A program made the position numbers and the translations under genes. A stretch of 64,000 nt of DNA from Leptothrix discophora (GTDB lineage: Bacteria; Pseudomonadota; Gammaproteobacteria; Burkholderiales; Burkholderiaceae_C). The notes below the pieces were generated by a model. That model saw only the letters and a list, made by a program, of their open reading frames with translations. It searched no databases and was not told the DNA's origin. The stretch lies in assembly GCF_030705305.1 (NCBI RefSeq), contig NZ_JAUZEE010000004.1, positions 186,001 through 250,000 on the forward strand. Direction: 5' to 3'. Each line of letters begins with the position of its first letter. Position 1 is the stretch's first letter. Of this stretch, positions 11,112-23,182 are shown in pieces.

Positions 11112-12169
11112 ATGCCCCCACGACGCCGGCCAGCGCCCCGCTGGCGACGCTGAAGGTGCTGGAGTTCGAGGGCCTGGGCCCCGGACCCTTGGCCGGCTGG
11201 ATGCTGGCCGGGCTGGGCGCGCAGGTCACGCTGGTGCGCCGACCGGGCGGCAACCCGATGGCCGACCAGCTCGGCGGCCCGCACGGCTCGCGCCTGGTCG
11301 AGGGCAAGACCCCCGTCACGCTGGACCTCAAGAGCGCCGAGGGCCGCGCCGCCGCCCGCGCGCTGATCGCCGGCCATGACGCGCTGATCGAGGGCAACCG
11401 CCCCGGCGTGATGGAGCGCCTGGGCCTCGGTCCGGCCGAGGCCGCCGCCCTGAACCCGCGGCTGGTCTACGGCCGCATGACCGGCTGGGGCCAGACCGGG
11501 CCGCTGGCGCAGGCGGCCGGGCATGACCTGAACTACGTCGCGCTCAGCGGCATGCTGTCGCTGGGCAGCCGGCGCGGCGGCGAGCCGCCGATCGTCCCGC
11601 CGACCGTGCTGGGCGATGCCGGCGGTGCCATGGGCCTGGCGCTGGGCATCGTCAGCGGCGTGCTGGCCGCACGCCAGCCAGGCGGCCGCGGCTGCGTGGT
11701 CGATGCGGCCATCGTCGACGTGGTCGCCATGCTCGGCACGCTGGCCCTGTGGATCCACGGTGGCGGCCAGCTGGCCGGGCCGCGTCCCGACAGCCCTTTC
11801 CACGACTCGCCGTTCTACGACGTCTACCGCTGCGCCGACGGCGGCTGCATCAGCCTGGGCGCACTGGAGCCGGCCTTCTGGGCGCTGGCGTTGCAGCGGC
11901 TCGGGCTGGACGACATCGCCCCCGACAGCCAGTACGACGTGCGCACCTGGCCGGCACTCAAGCAGCGCCTGGCCGCGCGGTTCGCCAGCCAGACCCGGGC
12001 GCACTGGGACGCCCGGCTCGAAGGCAGCGACGCCTGCTACGCGCCGGTGCTGGGCCTGGCCGAGGCCGCCGCGCACCCGCACAACGTCGCGCGCGGCACG
12101 CTGCGCGTCGACCCGGCCACCGGCCAGATCCACGCGGCCATCGCGCCGCGCTTCACGCCACTGGGCTGA
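11108..12169 (+). CDS. CaiB/BaiF family CoA-transferase, alpha-methylacyl-CoA racemase-like
   Basis: A 353-residue class III CoA-transferase fold protein. Hallmarks: LKVLEFEGLGPGPLAGWML at the N terminus, LKSAEGRAAARALIAGHD, NPRLVYGRMTGWGQTGP, and GHDLNYVALSG, whose His-Asp pair (near residues 139-140) matches the active-site region of alpha-methylacyl-CoA racemases. It may racemise 2-methylacyl-CoA or transfer CoA; the sequence does not decide. Its ATG overlaps the ugpQ stop by four bases, so it is translationally coupled to a phosphate-scavenging operon, an unusual partner. Confidence 0.88.
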   Translation: MNAPTTPASAPLATLKVLEFEGLGPGPLAGWMLAGLGAQVTLVRRPGGNPMADQLGGPHGSRLVEGKTPVTLDLKSAEGRAAARALIAGHDALIEGNRPGVMERLGLGPAEAAALNPRLVYGRMTGWGQTGPLAQAAGHDLNYVALSGMLSLGSRRGGEPPIVPPTVLGDAGGAMGLALGIVSGVLAARQPGGRGCVVDAAIVDVVAMLGTLALWIHGGGQLAGPRPDSPFHDSPFYDVYRCADGGCISLGALEPAFWALALQRLGLDDIAPDSQYDVRTWPALKQRLAARFASQTRAHWDARLEGSDACYAPVLGLAEAAAHPHNVARGTLRVDPATGQIHAAIAPRFTPLG

Positions 12170-12241
12170 ACAACCGGTCAAGTCGGCGCGGGGGCCGTCC
12201 GATAACACCGGCATCACGGGCAAGCCTGCGCCCGAATCCCG

Positions 12242-15200
12242 ATGCCGACCTCGACCCACGCCGAACCCGCCTCCCGCCCCACCAGCCACGCCCCCCAGCA
12301 CCCCGCCCCGGACGCCACCCGTGTGGTGCTGGACGGCGCGCGGCTGGACACCGCCTACCTTCCTGCACGCCTGCCGGCCGGCACGGTGGCCGCTCTGCAG
12401 GGACATGCCCTGCAACGCCTGCCCGACGGCACGCTGCGCATGCTCCAGGTCGGCGACGAGGTGCGCCGCGGCGACACCATCCTGACGACCCAGGACGGCA
12501 TCGTCGAGATCACCCAGGGCGACGGCCGGCTGCGGCCAGCCCCGGCCTTTGACGAGGAATGGACGTTCGACGGCCCCGGCGCCGGTCGCCGCGCCAGCAC
12601 CGCCGGCTTGCAGCCCGGCTTGCGGGTGGCGCGTGTTCAGGAAATGGTCGCACCCGACGCACGCGACATCGAACCCGGCAGCGGCGAGACCAGCACGGGC
12701 CCGACGTCGAACGCCGGGCTGCTGCCCACACCCGCGCTGTCACCCCTGTTCACCAGCCCGACCACGCCGGCCACGGTCGATGCCGCCACGCGGCCCGCGC
12801 CGGGAGCGGTTCCGGTTCCGGTTCCGGTTCCGGTTCCGGCTCCTGGTCCAGCCCCCGATTCAGCCCATGCACCGGAACCTGCGCCCGTACCAGCACCTGC
12901 ACCCGCGCCCGTTCCAGCCCCAGCGCCCGTTCCGGGTCCGGCCCCTGCTCCCGCACCTGGCCCAGCGCCGACGCCCGCGCCGGAACCTGCGCCGCAACCG
13001 GCACCGGCACCCGGACCTGCCCCGGAACCTGCGCCTGCGCCTGCGCCTGCGCCTGCGCCCGCACCGGCACCGGCACCGGCACCCGGACCGGCGGTCGAGA
13101 TCACGGGCGACCTGGTGCTCGACCTGGCCGAGTCGGGTCTCGTGACCGACGCCCATGTCGTCGTCAGCGGCCAGATCCTGGCCACCGGGGGCGACGGCAG
13201 CGCCACCACCTACACGCTGCTGGCACCGACGCAGCCCTGCACGGCCGGCGGGCTGCCCATCGTCTGGCAAGGCAGCGGCAGCGCCGTGCTGGTGGGACAT
13301 GTCGGCACCGCCGGCGGCGTCGAGGCCCTGCGCATCGAGATCGCCGCCGACGGGCGCTGGCAGGCCCTGCTGTCCGGGCCGCTGGACCACGTGGCATCGG
13401 GCGCAGACCTGCGCAGCCTGGACCTGCAGGTGCAGGCCGAGATCGGCGGCACGGTGCAGACCGCCGACCTGTCGGTGCATCTGACCGACGACCTGCCGAG
13501 GGCGCCGGACATCGTGGTGCAGGCGGTCGAGAGCCGCACCAACCTGCTCATCAACCTGGACGTCTCCGACGCGATGACCGTCGCGGACGGCCCCGGCGGC
13601 ATGACCCGGCTGGCGCAGGCGATCGATGCGGCACAACGGCTGCTGGACCTGCACGACCGCCGCGGCGAGGTCGCCGTCCGCCTGGTCAGCTGGTGCGGCG
13701 GCACGCAGATCGAGGGCGCGGCCTGGACCGATGTCGCCACCGCCCGCCAACAACTGGTCGACCTGCAGGCCCGATGGACCGGCGGCCACGGCGTGACCCT
13801 CGACGAGGTCGTGGCGGCGGCACAAGCCGCTTTCGACGCCCCGGGCAAGCTCGTCGATGCACGCAACCTGAGCTACGTCCTGTCGGCTGCCGACCCGCTG
13901 GTGGGCGGCGGTGGCAACGACGAGGCGACGCTGGCCGCGTGGGTCGCCTGGACACAGGCCAGCGCGCTGACCAGCCACACGCTGGTCGTCGGCAGCGGCG
14001 TACCGGCCGCGGCGCTGGACGGCCTGGCCTACGACGGCGCGGCCGTCTCCGACCTGAACGCAAGCGACCTGAACGATCCCGCCACGCTGGGCCAGGTCAC
14101 GGCGCCCCTGCCCACGCAGATCCACAGCGGCAACTTCCTGGCCCAGGGCGGTGCCGATGGCGCCCGGCTGAGCGAGATCGTCGCCGACGGCCTGCGCCAC
14201 GCGCTGTCAGCCGGTCCGCCCGCCTCGGTCACGAGCAGTGGCACGGCTGCGCCGGGCAGCGCCGCTGCGTTCGACGCCATGACCGGCCAGCTGACGCTCA
14301 CGCTCGCCCAGGGCGGCACCCTGATCGTCGACGTCGCCACGGGCGACTGGCAGCTCACGGCGGTCGGTGACGCCGGCCGCACCGTCATCGACTACACGGT
14401 CGTCGACCGCGACGGCGACCGCGCCAGCGGGACGCTCGGCCTGACGCTGACGCCGGGACGCACGGCCGCCGACAGCCTCGTCGACGGCGATCTGAGCGGC
14501 CACGTCACCGAAGCCGGCATCGGCATCCCGGACCAGGGTCCGCACAACCGGGCCCAGGGCCAGCTGTCGGTCCGCGACGCCACGCCGGGTGATGGCGTCG
14601 ATGCCTGGGCCGATCGTTTCGTGCCCGTCAACCAGGCACCGTCGGCCTGGGGACTGGGTCGCGTGGACGTCGGCGTCGATGGGCGCTGGACCTACACGCT
14701 GGACAACGCCCACCCCCGCGTCGATGCCCTCCCGCCGGGAGCGACCGTGGTCGATCACTACACGGTGCAGACGGCCGACGGCAGCACGCAGACCCTCAGC
14801 GTCACGATCCTCGGCAGCAACGACGCGCCGACGGTCATGGCCAGTGGTGGCGGCGGGCTGCTGGGCCTGGTCGACGCGGCGGTGCTGGACCTGCTGGACT
14901 TCGGCGCCGCCCAGGTCTTCCGCGCCCACGACGTCGACCAGAACCTCCAGTCGGTGCAGCTGAGTTTCGACAGCGGCCTGCTGGGCAACCTGACGGGGGC
15001 GCTGACCAGCACCATCGGCTTTGCGTGGGATGCACGCATCGCCGAGTCGCTCGGGCTGACGGTCCAGACAGGGTCCACCGGTGGCCTCGGCGGTGGTGGC
15101 CTGCTCGGCGGCTTGCTGGGCAGCCAGACCTGCACCTTGACGGTCAGCGCCACGTCCGGCGGCAGCGTCGACGATGCGACGGTGAACGAGTTCCTGGCCA

Positions 15201-15937
15201 GCGTGCGCCTGACCGGCGACGGCGGTCTGCTCGACGGCGCCGCAACGCTCAACCTGCTGGGCGCGACGACGATCGTGGCGACCGACTCGGCCGGTGCCAG
15301 CGCCAGCGCACGCGTCGGCAGCGTCGTCACGGCCGAGGTGCTGGCCGCGACGTCGGCCACCGCCCTGCTGGCCGACGCGATGGCCGGCGCGCATGTGCTG
15401 ACCGGCACGGACGACCACGACGACCGCCTGTACGGACGGGACGGCGACGACACGCTGCAAGGTCGGGACGGCCAGGACCTGCTGCGCGGTGGCAGCGGCA
15501 ACGACACGCTGGACGGCGGCGCCGGCCATGATCTGCTGGTCAGCGGCAGCGGCGAGGATCGCCTCATCGGCGGCCTCGGCGCGGACGTGTTCCGCTGGTA
15601 TCTGGCCGATGCCGCGACCGGCGGCGCTGCGGCACCCGACGATCGCATCGTCGACTTCGACCCCTCGGCGCCCTCGGCCGGCGGCGACGTGCTCGACCTG
15701 CGTGACCTGCTCGGCCACGAATGCGGCGCGGGCGGTGTGGGCAACCTGGAGGACTACCTCCATTTCCTGCGCGACGCGGACGGCCTGTCGACCCGGCTGG
15801 AGATCCGCAGCCAGGGTGCCGGCAGCGCCGTCGACCAGGTCATCACCTTCGAGGGCGTGGACCTGATCGGCTCGGCGTCGGGCGATGCGGCGGTGATCCG
15901 GCAGCTGATGCAGGCCGGCAAGCTCCTGACCGACTGA
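12242..15937 (+). CDS. Large type-I-secreted RTX/VCBS protein with retention-module-like N terminus
   Basis: A 1231-residue exported protein. Residues about 30-100 (LQVGDEVRRGDTILTTQDG) resemble the N-terminal retention module of LapA-type adhesins. Residues about 188-284 are a Val/Pro/Ala linker. A vWA-like domain follows (about 430-620, NLLINLDVSDAMT, the MIDAS DxSxS only partly kept), then VCBS-type repeats (about 697-862, including DGRWTYTLDNAHP and ILGSNDAPTV). GGxGxD-type RTX calcium-binding repeats lie at about 1055-1110 and a C-terminal type I secretion target domain (DRIVDFDPS...GDVLDLRDLL) ends it. There is no Sec signal, as expected. I see no TAAG/PAAG-type LapG cleavage site and no secretion genes nearby. 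Likely a surface adhesin. Confidence 0.85.
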   Translation: MPTSTHAEPASRPTSHAPQHPAPDATRVVLDGARLDTAYLPARLPAGTVAALQGHALQRLPDGTLRMLQVGDEVRRGDTILTTQDGIVEITQGDGRLRPAPAFDEEWTFDGPGAGRRASTAGLQPGLRVARVQEMVAPDARDIEPGSGETSTGPTSNAGLLPTPALSPLFTSPTTPATVDAATRPAPGAVPVPVPVPVPAPGPAPDSAHAPEPAPVPAPAPAPVPAPAPVPGPAPAPAPGPAPTPAPEPAPQPAPAPGPAPEPAPAPAPAPAPAPAPAPAPGPAVEITGDLVLDLAESGLVTDAHVVVSGQILATGGDGSATTYTLLAPTQPCTAGGLPIVWQGSGSAVLVGHVGTAGGVEALRIEIAADGRWQALLSGPLDHVASGADLRSLDLQVQAEIGGTVQTADLSVHLTDDLPRAPDIVVQAVESRTNLLINLDVSDAMTVADGPGGMTRLAQAIDAAQRLLDLHDRRGEVAVRLVSWCGGTQIEGAAWTDVATARQQLVDLQARWTGGHGVTLDEVVAAAQAAFDAPGKLVDARNLSYVLSAADPLVGGGGNDEATLAAWVAWTQASALTSHTLVVGSGVPAAALDGLAYDGAAVSDLNASDLNDPATLGQVTAPLPTQIHSGNFLAQGGADGARLSEIVADGLRHALSAGPPASVTSSGTAAPGSAAAFDAMTGQLTLTLAQGGTLIVDVATGDWQLTAVGDAGRTVIDYTVVDRDGDRASGTLGLTLTPGRTAADSLVDGDLSGHVTEAGIGIPDQGPHNRAQGQLSVRDATPGDGVDAWADRFVPVNQAPSAWGLGRVDVGVDGRWTYTLDNAHPRVDALPPGATVVDHYTVQTADGSTQTLSVTILGSNDAPTVMASGGGGLLGLVDAAVLDLLDFGAAQVFRAHDVDQNLQSVQLSFDSGLLGNLTGALTSTIGFAWDARIAESLGLTVQTGSTGGLGGGGLLGGLLGSQTCTLTVSATSGGSVDDATVNEFLASVRLTGDGGLLDGAATLNLLGATTIVATDSAGASASARVGSVVTAEVLAATSATALLADAMAGAHVLTGTDDHDDRLYGRDGDDTLQGRDGQDLLRGGSGNDTLDGGAGHDLLVSGSGEDRLIGGLGADVFRWYLADAATGGAAAPDDRIVDFDPSAPSAGGDVLDLRDLLGHECGAGGVGNLEDYLHFLRDADGLSTRLEIRSQGAGSAVDQVITFEGVDLIGSASGDAAVIRQLMQAGKLLTD
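12808..13094 (+). repeat. In-frame low-complexity repeat tract encoding the Val/Pro/Ala linker
   Basis: Five perfect GGTTCC hexamers (12808-12837) open a 290-bp run of short VP/AP/GPAPAP codon repeats; CCTGCG and ACCGGC hexamers recur near its end. All units are multiples of three, so slippage would change linker length without breaking the frame. Confidence 0.85.
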
Positions 15938-15943
15938 AAACGA

Positions 15944-15968
15944 CGACGCCCCGCAGGGCGGGGCGTCG
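15944..15968. terminator. Bidirectional hairpin between the RTX gene and argJ
   Basis: CGACGCCCCGC, loop AGG, GCGGGGCGTCG: a perfect 11-bp stem in the 64-bp convergent gap. On the minus strand it is followed by GTTTTC, so it suits argJ as a rho-independent terminator; on the plus strand the tail lacks T residues and termination would be weaker. Confidence 0.75.
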
Positions 15969-16001
15969 AGGGCGTGCCGGAAGCTGTCAGGAGTGCGTCG
16001 A

Positions 16002-17231
16002 TCAGGACCGGTAGTCGGCGTTGATCTTCACGTAGTCGTAGGACAGGTCGCAGGTCCAGACCGTCGCATGGCTGTTGCCGCGATGCAGGTCCACCCGCAC
16101 GGTGATCTCGGCCTGCTTCATGACGCGCGCACCGTCTTCCTCGCGGTAGTCGGGGTGGCGGCCACCCTGGCGGGCGACGTGCACCGCGTCGAGGTAGAGG
16201 TCGATCTGCGACTGATCGAGGTCGGCGATGCCGGCATAGCCGACCGCCGCGAGGATGCGGCCGAGGTTGGGGTCGCTGGCGAAGAAGGCGGTCTTGACCA
16301 GCGGCGAGTGGGCGATCGCGTAGGCCACCTGGCGGCACTCTTCCTTGGTCCGGCCGCCGTCGACGCGCACGGTGATGAACTTGGTCGCGCCCTCGCCGTC
16401 GCGCACGATGGCCTGGGCCAGCTGCTGCGAGACCTCGATCACCGCCTGGCGCAGCAGCGCACCTTCGGGCGACTCCAGCTGCTCGATCGGCGCGTGCCCG
16501 GCCTGGTGCGTGGCGATCAGCAGGAAGCTGTCGTTGGTCGACGTGTCGCCGTCGATGGTGATGCGGTTGAAGCTGCGGTCGGCGGCCTCGCGCACCAGGT
16601 CCTGCATCAGGTGCGGCGCGACGACCGCATCGGTCGCCACGAAGCCCAGCATCGTCGCCATGTTCGGGCGGATCATGCCGGCGCCCTTGCTGATGCCGGT
16701 CACCGTGACCGTGCGGCCGCCGATCTGCACCTGCCGCGAGGCGGCCTTGGGCAGCGTGTCGGTGGTCATGATGGCCTCGGCCGCCGCCGCCCAGTGGTCG
16801 GCCTTGCGGTCGGCCAGCGCGGCCGGCAGGCCGGCCTGGATGCGGTCGTGGGGCAGCGTCTCCATGATCACGCCGGTCGAGAACGGCAGGATGTCCTCGG
16901 GCGCCAGGTCCAGCTGCTGGGCCAGCGCGATGCAGACCGCGCGGGCCCGCACCAGGCCGTCGGCCCCGGTGCCTGCATTGGCATTGCCGGTGTTGATCAC
17001 GATGGCGCGGCGCGCCGGGCCGCAGGCCAGGTGCTCGCGGCAGATCTGCACCGGTGCGGCGCAGAAGCGGTTGCTGGTGAACACGCCGGCCACGCTGCTG
17101 CCGGGCGCCAGCGTGATGACCGTCAGGTCACGGCGGTTGGCCTTGCGCACGCCGGCCATCGCCACGCCGAGTTCGACGCCGGCCACCGGGTGGAGTTCTT
17201 CAGGCAGGGGGGCACGCAGGTTCACGGGCAT
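16002..17231 (-). CDS. argJ: Bifunctional glutamate N-acetyltransferase / ornithine acetyltransferase ArgJ
   Basis: A 409-residue ArgJ, which recycles the acetyl group from N-acetylornithine to glutamate in arginine synthesis. The precursor is self-cleaved at the Ala-Thr bond within [15 protein letters not shown], giving alpha and beta chains; that motif is intact near residue 190. Other family segments include [17 protein letters not shown] and [11 protein letters not shown]. The ATG at 17231 lies 48 bp after the secA stop on the same strand, so it may be read from secA. Cytoplasmic. Confidence 0.96.
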   Translation of the reverse strand: MPVNLRAPLPEELHPVAGVELGVAMAGVRKANRRDLTVITLAPGSSVAGVFTSNRFCAAPVQICREHLACGPARRAIVINTGNANAGTGADGLVRARAVCIALAQQLDLAPEDILPFSTGVIMETLPHDRIQAGLPAALADRKADHWAAAAEAIMTTDTLPKAASRQVQIGGRTVTVTGISKGAGMIRPNMATMLGFVATDAVVAPHLMQDLVREAADRSFNRITIDGDTSTNDSFLLIATHQAGHAPIEQLESPEGALLRQAVIEVSQQLAQAIVRDGEGATKFITVRVDGGRTKEECRQVAYAIAHSPLVKTAFFASDPNLGRILAAVGYAGIADLDQSQIDLYLDAVHVARQGGRHPDYREEDGARVMKQAEITVRVDLHRGNSHATVWTCDLSYDYVKINADYRS

Positions 17232-17279
17232 GGCAACTTCCTTCGGCAGATCGATCGATGGAGACAGACGCGGCCTGGC

Positions 17280-20033
<2,754 letters not shown>

Positions 20034-20230
20034 GGACGGGACAAACGTGACGGCCCTGGCGCGAGGGCACCCGCCAGGGCCGGTGTGATGGGCTTCGTCG
20101 TCGACGTGCCGGACGGTCAGGACAACGGTGGCGCGCGGGGCCTGGGGCCTGCGCTGGCGGCCTGGATTTCAGGCCCCGTTTCCTGTGCCGCCGACGGTGC
20201 GGGTCGACGCAGAAAAATCGCGCGAGTCTA

Positions 20231-21268
20231 TCACCGGGCCCGTGAGCTTCCGGTGACGGCGCCAGCCTTGGCCTCGTTGCGATCGGCCTTCGGCGACAGG
20301 CTCTCGCCGCGCGCCAGGAAGCGTGCCGGGTTCTGCGGCACGCCGTTGAGCAGCACCTCGAAGTGCAGGTGCGCACCGGTCGAACGGCCGGTGTTGCCGA
20401 CCTGCGCGACGGTCTGGCCGCGCCGCACCAGCTCGCCGGGGCGGACCATCATCCGCGAGGTGTGGGCATAGCGCGTGACCAGGCCGTTGCCGTGGTCGAT
20501 CTCGATCATCTGGCCATAGGGTCCGGCCGGCTCGGCGCTCAGCACGACGCCGGCGGCGGCCGAACGGATCGGCGTGCCGACCGGACCGGGGAAGTCCAGC
20601 CCGGTGTGCAGCGCCGGGCGCGAGGTGAAGGGGTCGATGCGGAAGCCGAAGCCCGATCCGACCGGGCCGAGCACCGGCGGCGCGCTCGGCACCATCATCA
20701 GTTCGAGGCGGCGTTCGAGCAGGCGCGACTCGATCAACGTGAAGACGTCGCCACTGCGGCCGGCCTGCGTGTCGAGCGTGTCGACCAGTTCGTTGAGGTG
20801 AGCCAGCGAGGGCTTGTCCTGCGCTGGCTCGACCGGCAGGTAGGGACCGCCGGCGCCGCCCCTGGCCACCGGCAGGCGCTCGGTCGACGGCCGCGCGGTC
20901 GCGTCGGCGGCCTCGGCGGCGCGGATCTCCTCGGGCTTGATGCCGGCCAGGCCGGCGATGCGCTCGCCCATGGCCTCCAGGCGCACGACCTTGGCCTGCA
21001 TTTCGCCGACCTTCTGGGCCATCGCGTCGAGGTTCTCGCGCAGGAAGCGGTCACGCTGCCCGGTGTCTCCAGGCACGACCAGGCCGGCGATGTCGGCGAC
21101 GATCGGCCAGCCCGCATGCACCGCCTTCAACAAGACCATGTGATAGATCACGCCCGACAGCATCATCAGGGCGAGCAGCAGGGCGATGACGGTGGTCACC
21201 AGCGTGGCCGGACTCACGTGAAAGGATCGCGTGCGTGCCAGGCCGCCATGGGTGATCAAGATGTCCAT
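20231..21268 (-). CDS. M23 family zinc metallopeptidase, inner-membrane anchored
   Basis: A 345-residue LytM-type endopeptidase. A single N-terminal membrane helix (about 24-48, LVTTVIALLLALMMLSGVIY) is followed by a helical/coiled-coil periplasmic region (about 60-190) and a C-terminal M23 domain with HTGLDFPGPVGTPIRSAAAG and HLHFEV, the zinc and catalytic His residues. It probably cleaves peptidoglycan cross-links or activates amidases. The ATG at 21268 (MDILITHGG) lies only 18 bp from the divergent GTG of the DUF721 gene. It precedes secA by about 200 bp; that gap shows no gene. Confidence 0.92.
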   Translation of the reverse strand: MDILITHGGLARTRSFHVSPATLVTTVIALLLALMMLSGVIYHMVLLKAVHAGWPIVADIAGLVVPGDTGQRDRFLRENLDAMAQKVGEMQAKVVRLEAMGERIAGLAGIKPEEIRAAEAADATARPSTERLPVARGGAGGPYLPVEPAQDKPSLAHLNELVDTLDTQAGRSGDVFTLIESRLLERRLELMMVPSAPPVLGPVGSGFGFRIDPFTSRPALHTGLDFPGPVGTPIRSAAAGVVLSAEPAGPYGQMIEIDHGNGLVTRYAHTSRMMVRPGELVRRGQTVAQVGNTGRSTGAHLHFEVLLNGVPQNPARFLARGESLSPKADRNEAKAGAVTGSSRAR

Positions 21269-21286
21269 CGTCACTAAACTCCTGGT

Positions 21287-21616
21287 GTGAAACACAGCCC
21301 GCCCGCCGTTCCCGACGCACTGGCCATGAGGCAGGCGCTCGCCCACTGCGAGCCCCTGCTGAACCTGCAGCGCCGCCTCGCCGAAGCCGACGCGCGCATG
21401 CAGGCCATCCGTCCCCTGCTCCCCCCAGGCATGTTGGTATCCGTGTCCTCGGGCCCGACCGAAACCGATGGTTCGGGCTGGACCCTGCTGGCGGCCAATC
21501 CTGGTGTGGCCGCCAAGTTGCGCCAGCTGCTGCCCCGTTTCGAGGCGGCTTTGCAAGATCGGGGCCTGCAGGCTAGCCCAATCCACATACGCGTTCAATC
21601 GCCGAAACGGGCGTGA
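21287..21616 (+). CDS. DUF721 (DciA-like) family small protein
   Basis: A 109-residue basic protein starting with GTG. The spacing RRLAEADARMQAIRPLLPP...LLAANPGVAAKLRQLLPRF matches the DUF721/DciA fold. DciA proteins load replicative helicase in bacteria lacking DnaC; whether this short divergent copy does so is unproven. It is divergent from the M23 peptidase-secA-argJ block, where Burkholderiales usually carry a DUF721 gene. No Shine-Dalgarno is obvious before the GTG. Confidence 0.7.
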   Translation: MKHSPPAVPDALAMRQALAHCEPLLNLQRRLAEADARMQAIRPLLPPGMLVSVSSGPTETDGSGWTLLAANPGVAAKLRQLLPRFEAALQDRGLQASPIHIRVQSPKRA

Positions 21617-21641
21617 ACGTTGCGCCATCCCCGAGGCGCAG

Positions 21642-21658
21642 GGCCTGTTGGACAGGCC
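21642..21658 (+). terminator. Hairpin after the DUF721 gene
   Basis: GGCCTGT, loop TGG, ACAGGCC: a 7-bp stem 25 bp after the DUF721 stop in the convergent gap. It has no T-tract, so terminator function is uncertain. A second 6-bp stem (GGCCAC/GTGGCC, 21702-21718) lies closer to the desaturase end. Confidence 0.35.
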
Positions 21659-21739
21659 TTCGACAGCTGTGATTCAGGCCCTCGCGGCGGTCCGTGACAT
21701 CGGCCACGCGAAGTGGCCTGGATGTGTGACCGATCCGTT

Positions 21740-22963
21740 TCAGGCCCGCGCCGCACGCAGCGTGAGCGCGAACTCCTGAAGCGCGGCGATGCCGCTTTCC
21801 TCGGCCCGGTGGCACCAGGCCTGCAGGTCGTGGACCAGCTGGTCGGCCGACACGTTGGTGCGGGTCCAGAGTGCGCGCAGTTCCTCGCGCATCGCCACCA
21901 ACTTGGCCAGCGTCGCGCTCTCGCCGCAGGCTGCGGCCACCTCGCCCTGCAGGGCGACCGGGATCTTGTCGGCATCGCGGTGCAGCCAGCGCGACGCGAG
22001 CCGCATGCGTTTCCACGCCTCGGTGCCTTGCTTGCCCTGCGCGCGCAGGCGTTCGAGTTCCTCGGCAACCACGCTGCGCAGGCCGCCGGCGTACTGGGCC
22101 ATGACCTCGTAGCGGTTGGCGATGAGCGCTTCCAGCGTCTGGTTGTCGGCCACCGGCTTGACCGCGCCGAGCTTGAGCTGCGGCGGCGTCTTGCGGACCT
22201 TGGCCAGCCCAACCAGCTCCATGGCGCGGATGTAGCCCCAGGCGATGTCGAACTCGTAAGGCTTGACCGACAGCTTGGCCGAGGTCGGGTAGGTGTGGTG
22301 GTTGTTGTGCAGTTCCTCGCCGCCGATCAGGATGCCCCAGGGCGAGATGTTGGTCGACGCGTCGACCGCCTCGAAGTTGCGGTAGCCCCACCAGTGGCCA
22401 AGGCCGTTGATGATGCCGGCGGCGGTGATCGGGATCCACAGCATCTGGACCGCCCAGACCGTCGCGCCGATCGCACCGAACAGCAGCAGGTCGATCACCA
22501 GCATCAGGCTCACGCCGAGCGCGCTGTGGCGGGTGTAGACATGGCGCTCGATCCAGTCGTCCGGCGTGTTGTGGCCGTACTTGCGGACCGTCTCGAGGTT
22601 CTTGGCCTCGGACCTGTACAGCTCCGAGCCGGTCAGCAGCACGGTGCGGATGCCGCGCGTGACCGGACTGTGCGGGTCGTCGACGGTCTCGCACTTGGCG
22701 TGGTGCTTGCGGTGGATCGAGACCCACTCCTTGGTGACCATGCCGGTGGTCATCCAGAGCCAGAAGCGGAAGAAGTGCGACGGGATGGCGTGCAGGTCGA
22801 GCGCGCGGTGCGCCTGGCTGCGGTGCAGGAAGATGGTGACGGCGGCGATCGTGATGTGCGTGGCGATCAGCGTGCAGGCCAGGATCTGCCAGCCGCTCAG
22901 GTCGAGCAGGCCGTCGGAGAGCAGGTCGAGCACGGCGCCCGGCAGCAGGGAAACATCAAGCAT
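21740..22963 (-). CDS. Acyl-CoA desaturase (membrane fatty acid delta-9-type desaturase)
   Basis: A 407-residue membrane di-iron desaturase. The three histidine boxes are intact: HRSQAHR, HRKHH and HNNHH, separated by hydrophobic segments that form the membrane hairpins. This class places a cis double bond in saturated acyl chains for membrane fluidity; the delta-9 regiochemistry is inferred from family. A soluble C-terminal region of about 150 residues rich in charged helices follows the catalytic part. It is flanked by a convergent DUF721 gene and by 219 bp up to rsmB with no gene; a TACAAT on the minus strand at 23066-23071 could be its -10 element. Confidence 0.92.
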   Translation of the reverse strand: MLDVSLLPGAVLDLLSDGLLDLSGWQILACTLIATHITIAAVTIFLHRSQAHRALDLHAIPSHFFRFWLWMTTGMVTKEWVSIHRKHHAKCETVDDPHSPVTRGIRTVLLTGSELYRSEAKNLETVRKYGHNTPDDWIERHVYTRHSALGVSLMLVIDLLLFGAIGATVWAVQMLWIPITAAGIINGLGHWWGYRNFEAVDASTNISPWGILIGGEELHNNHHTYPTSAKLSVKPYEFDIAWGYIRAMELVGLAKVRKTPPQLKLGAVKPVADNQTLEALIANRYEVMAQYAGGLRSVVAEELERLRAQGKQGTEAWKRMRLASRWLHRDADKIPVALQGEVAAACGESATLAKLVAMREELRALWTRTNVSADQLVHDLQAWCHRAEESGIAALQEFALTLRAARA

Positions 22964-23182
22964 CAGGGTCCTTCAGGGTCACTCGCGGCCGCAGCGGCGC
23001 CGGGGCGGCAGGGTTGCCGCGATCCGGCGACAGGCGGTCGGCACGGGGTCTCCGGCCAGCCCGTGATTGTATTCGGGGGGTCCGAATGGCCTGGGATCGG
23101 GTGAGCCCGTTTGAGGGATACCCTGATGCGATCACGCGTCAGGCTTGAGCGAGGTCAAGCCGGCCGCGCGCACCGGGAACTT

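Noticed and set aside
12808-13094. Repeat tract that might be taken for a CRISPR or VNTR locus
   Set aside because: Units are 6-12 bp, contiguous and without spacers, and lie in frame inside the RTX gene; it is a protein linker. No CRISPR array was seen anywhere in the window.
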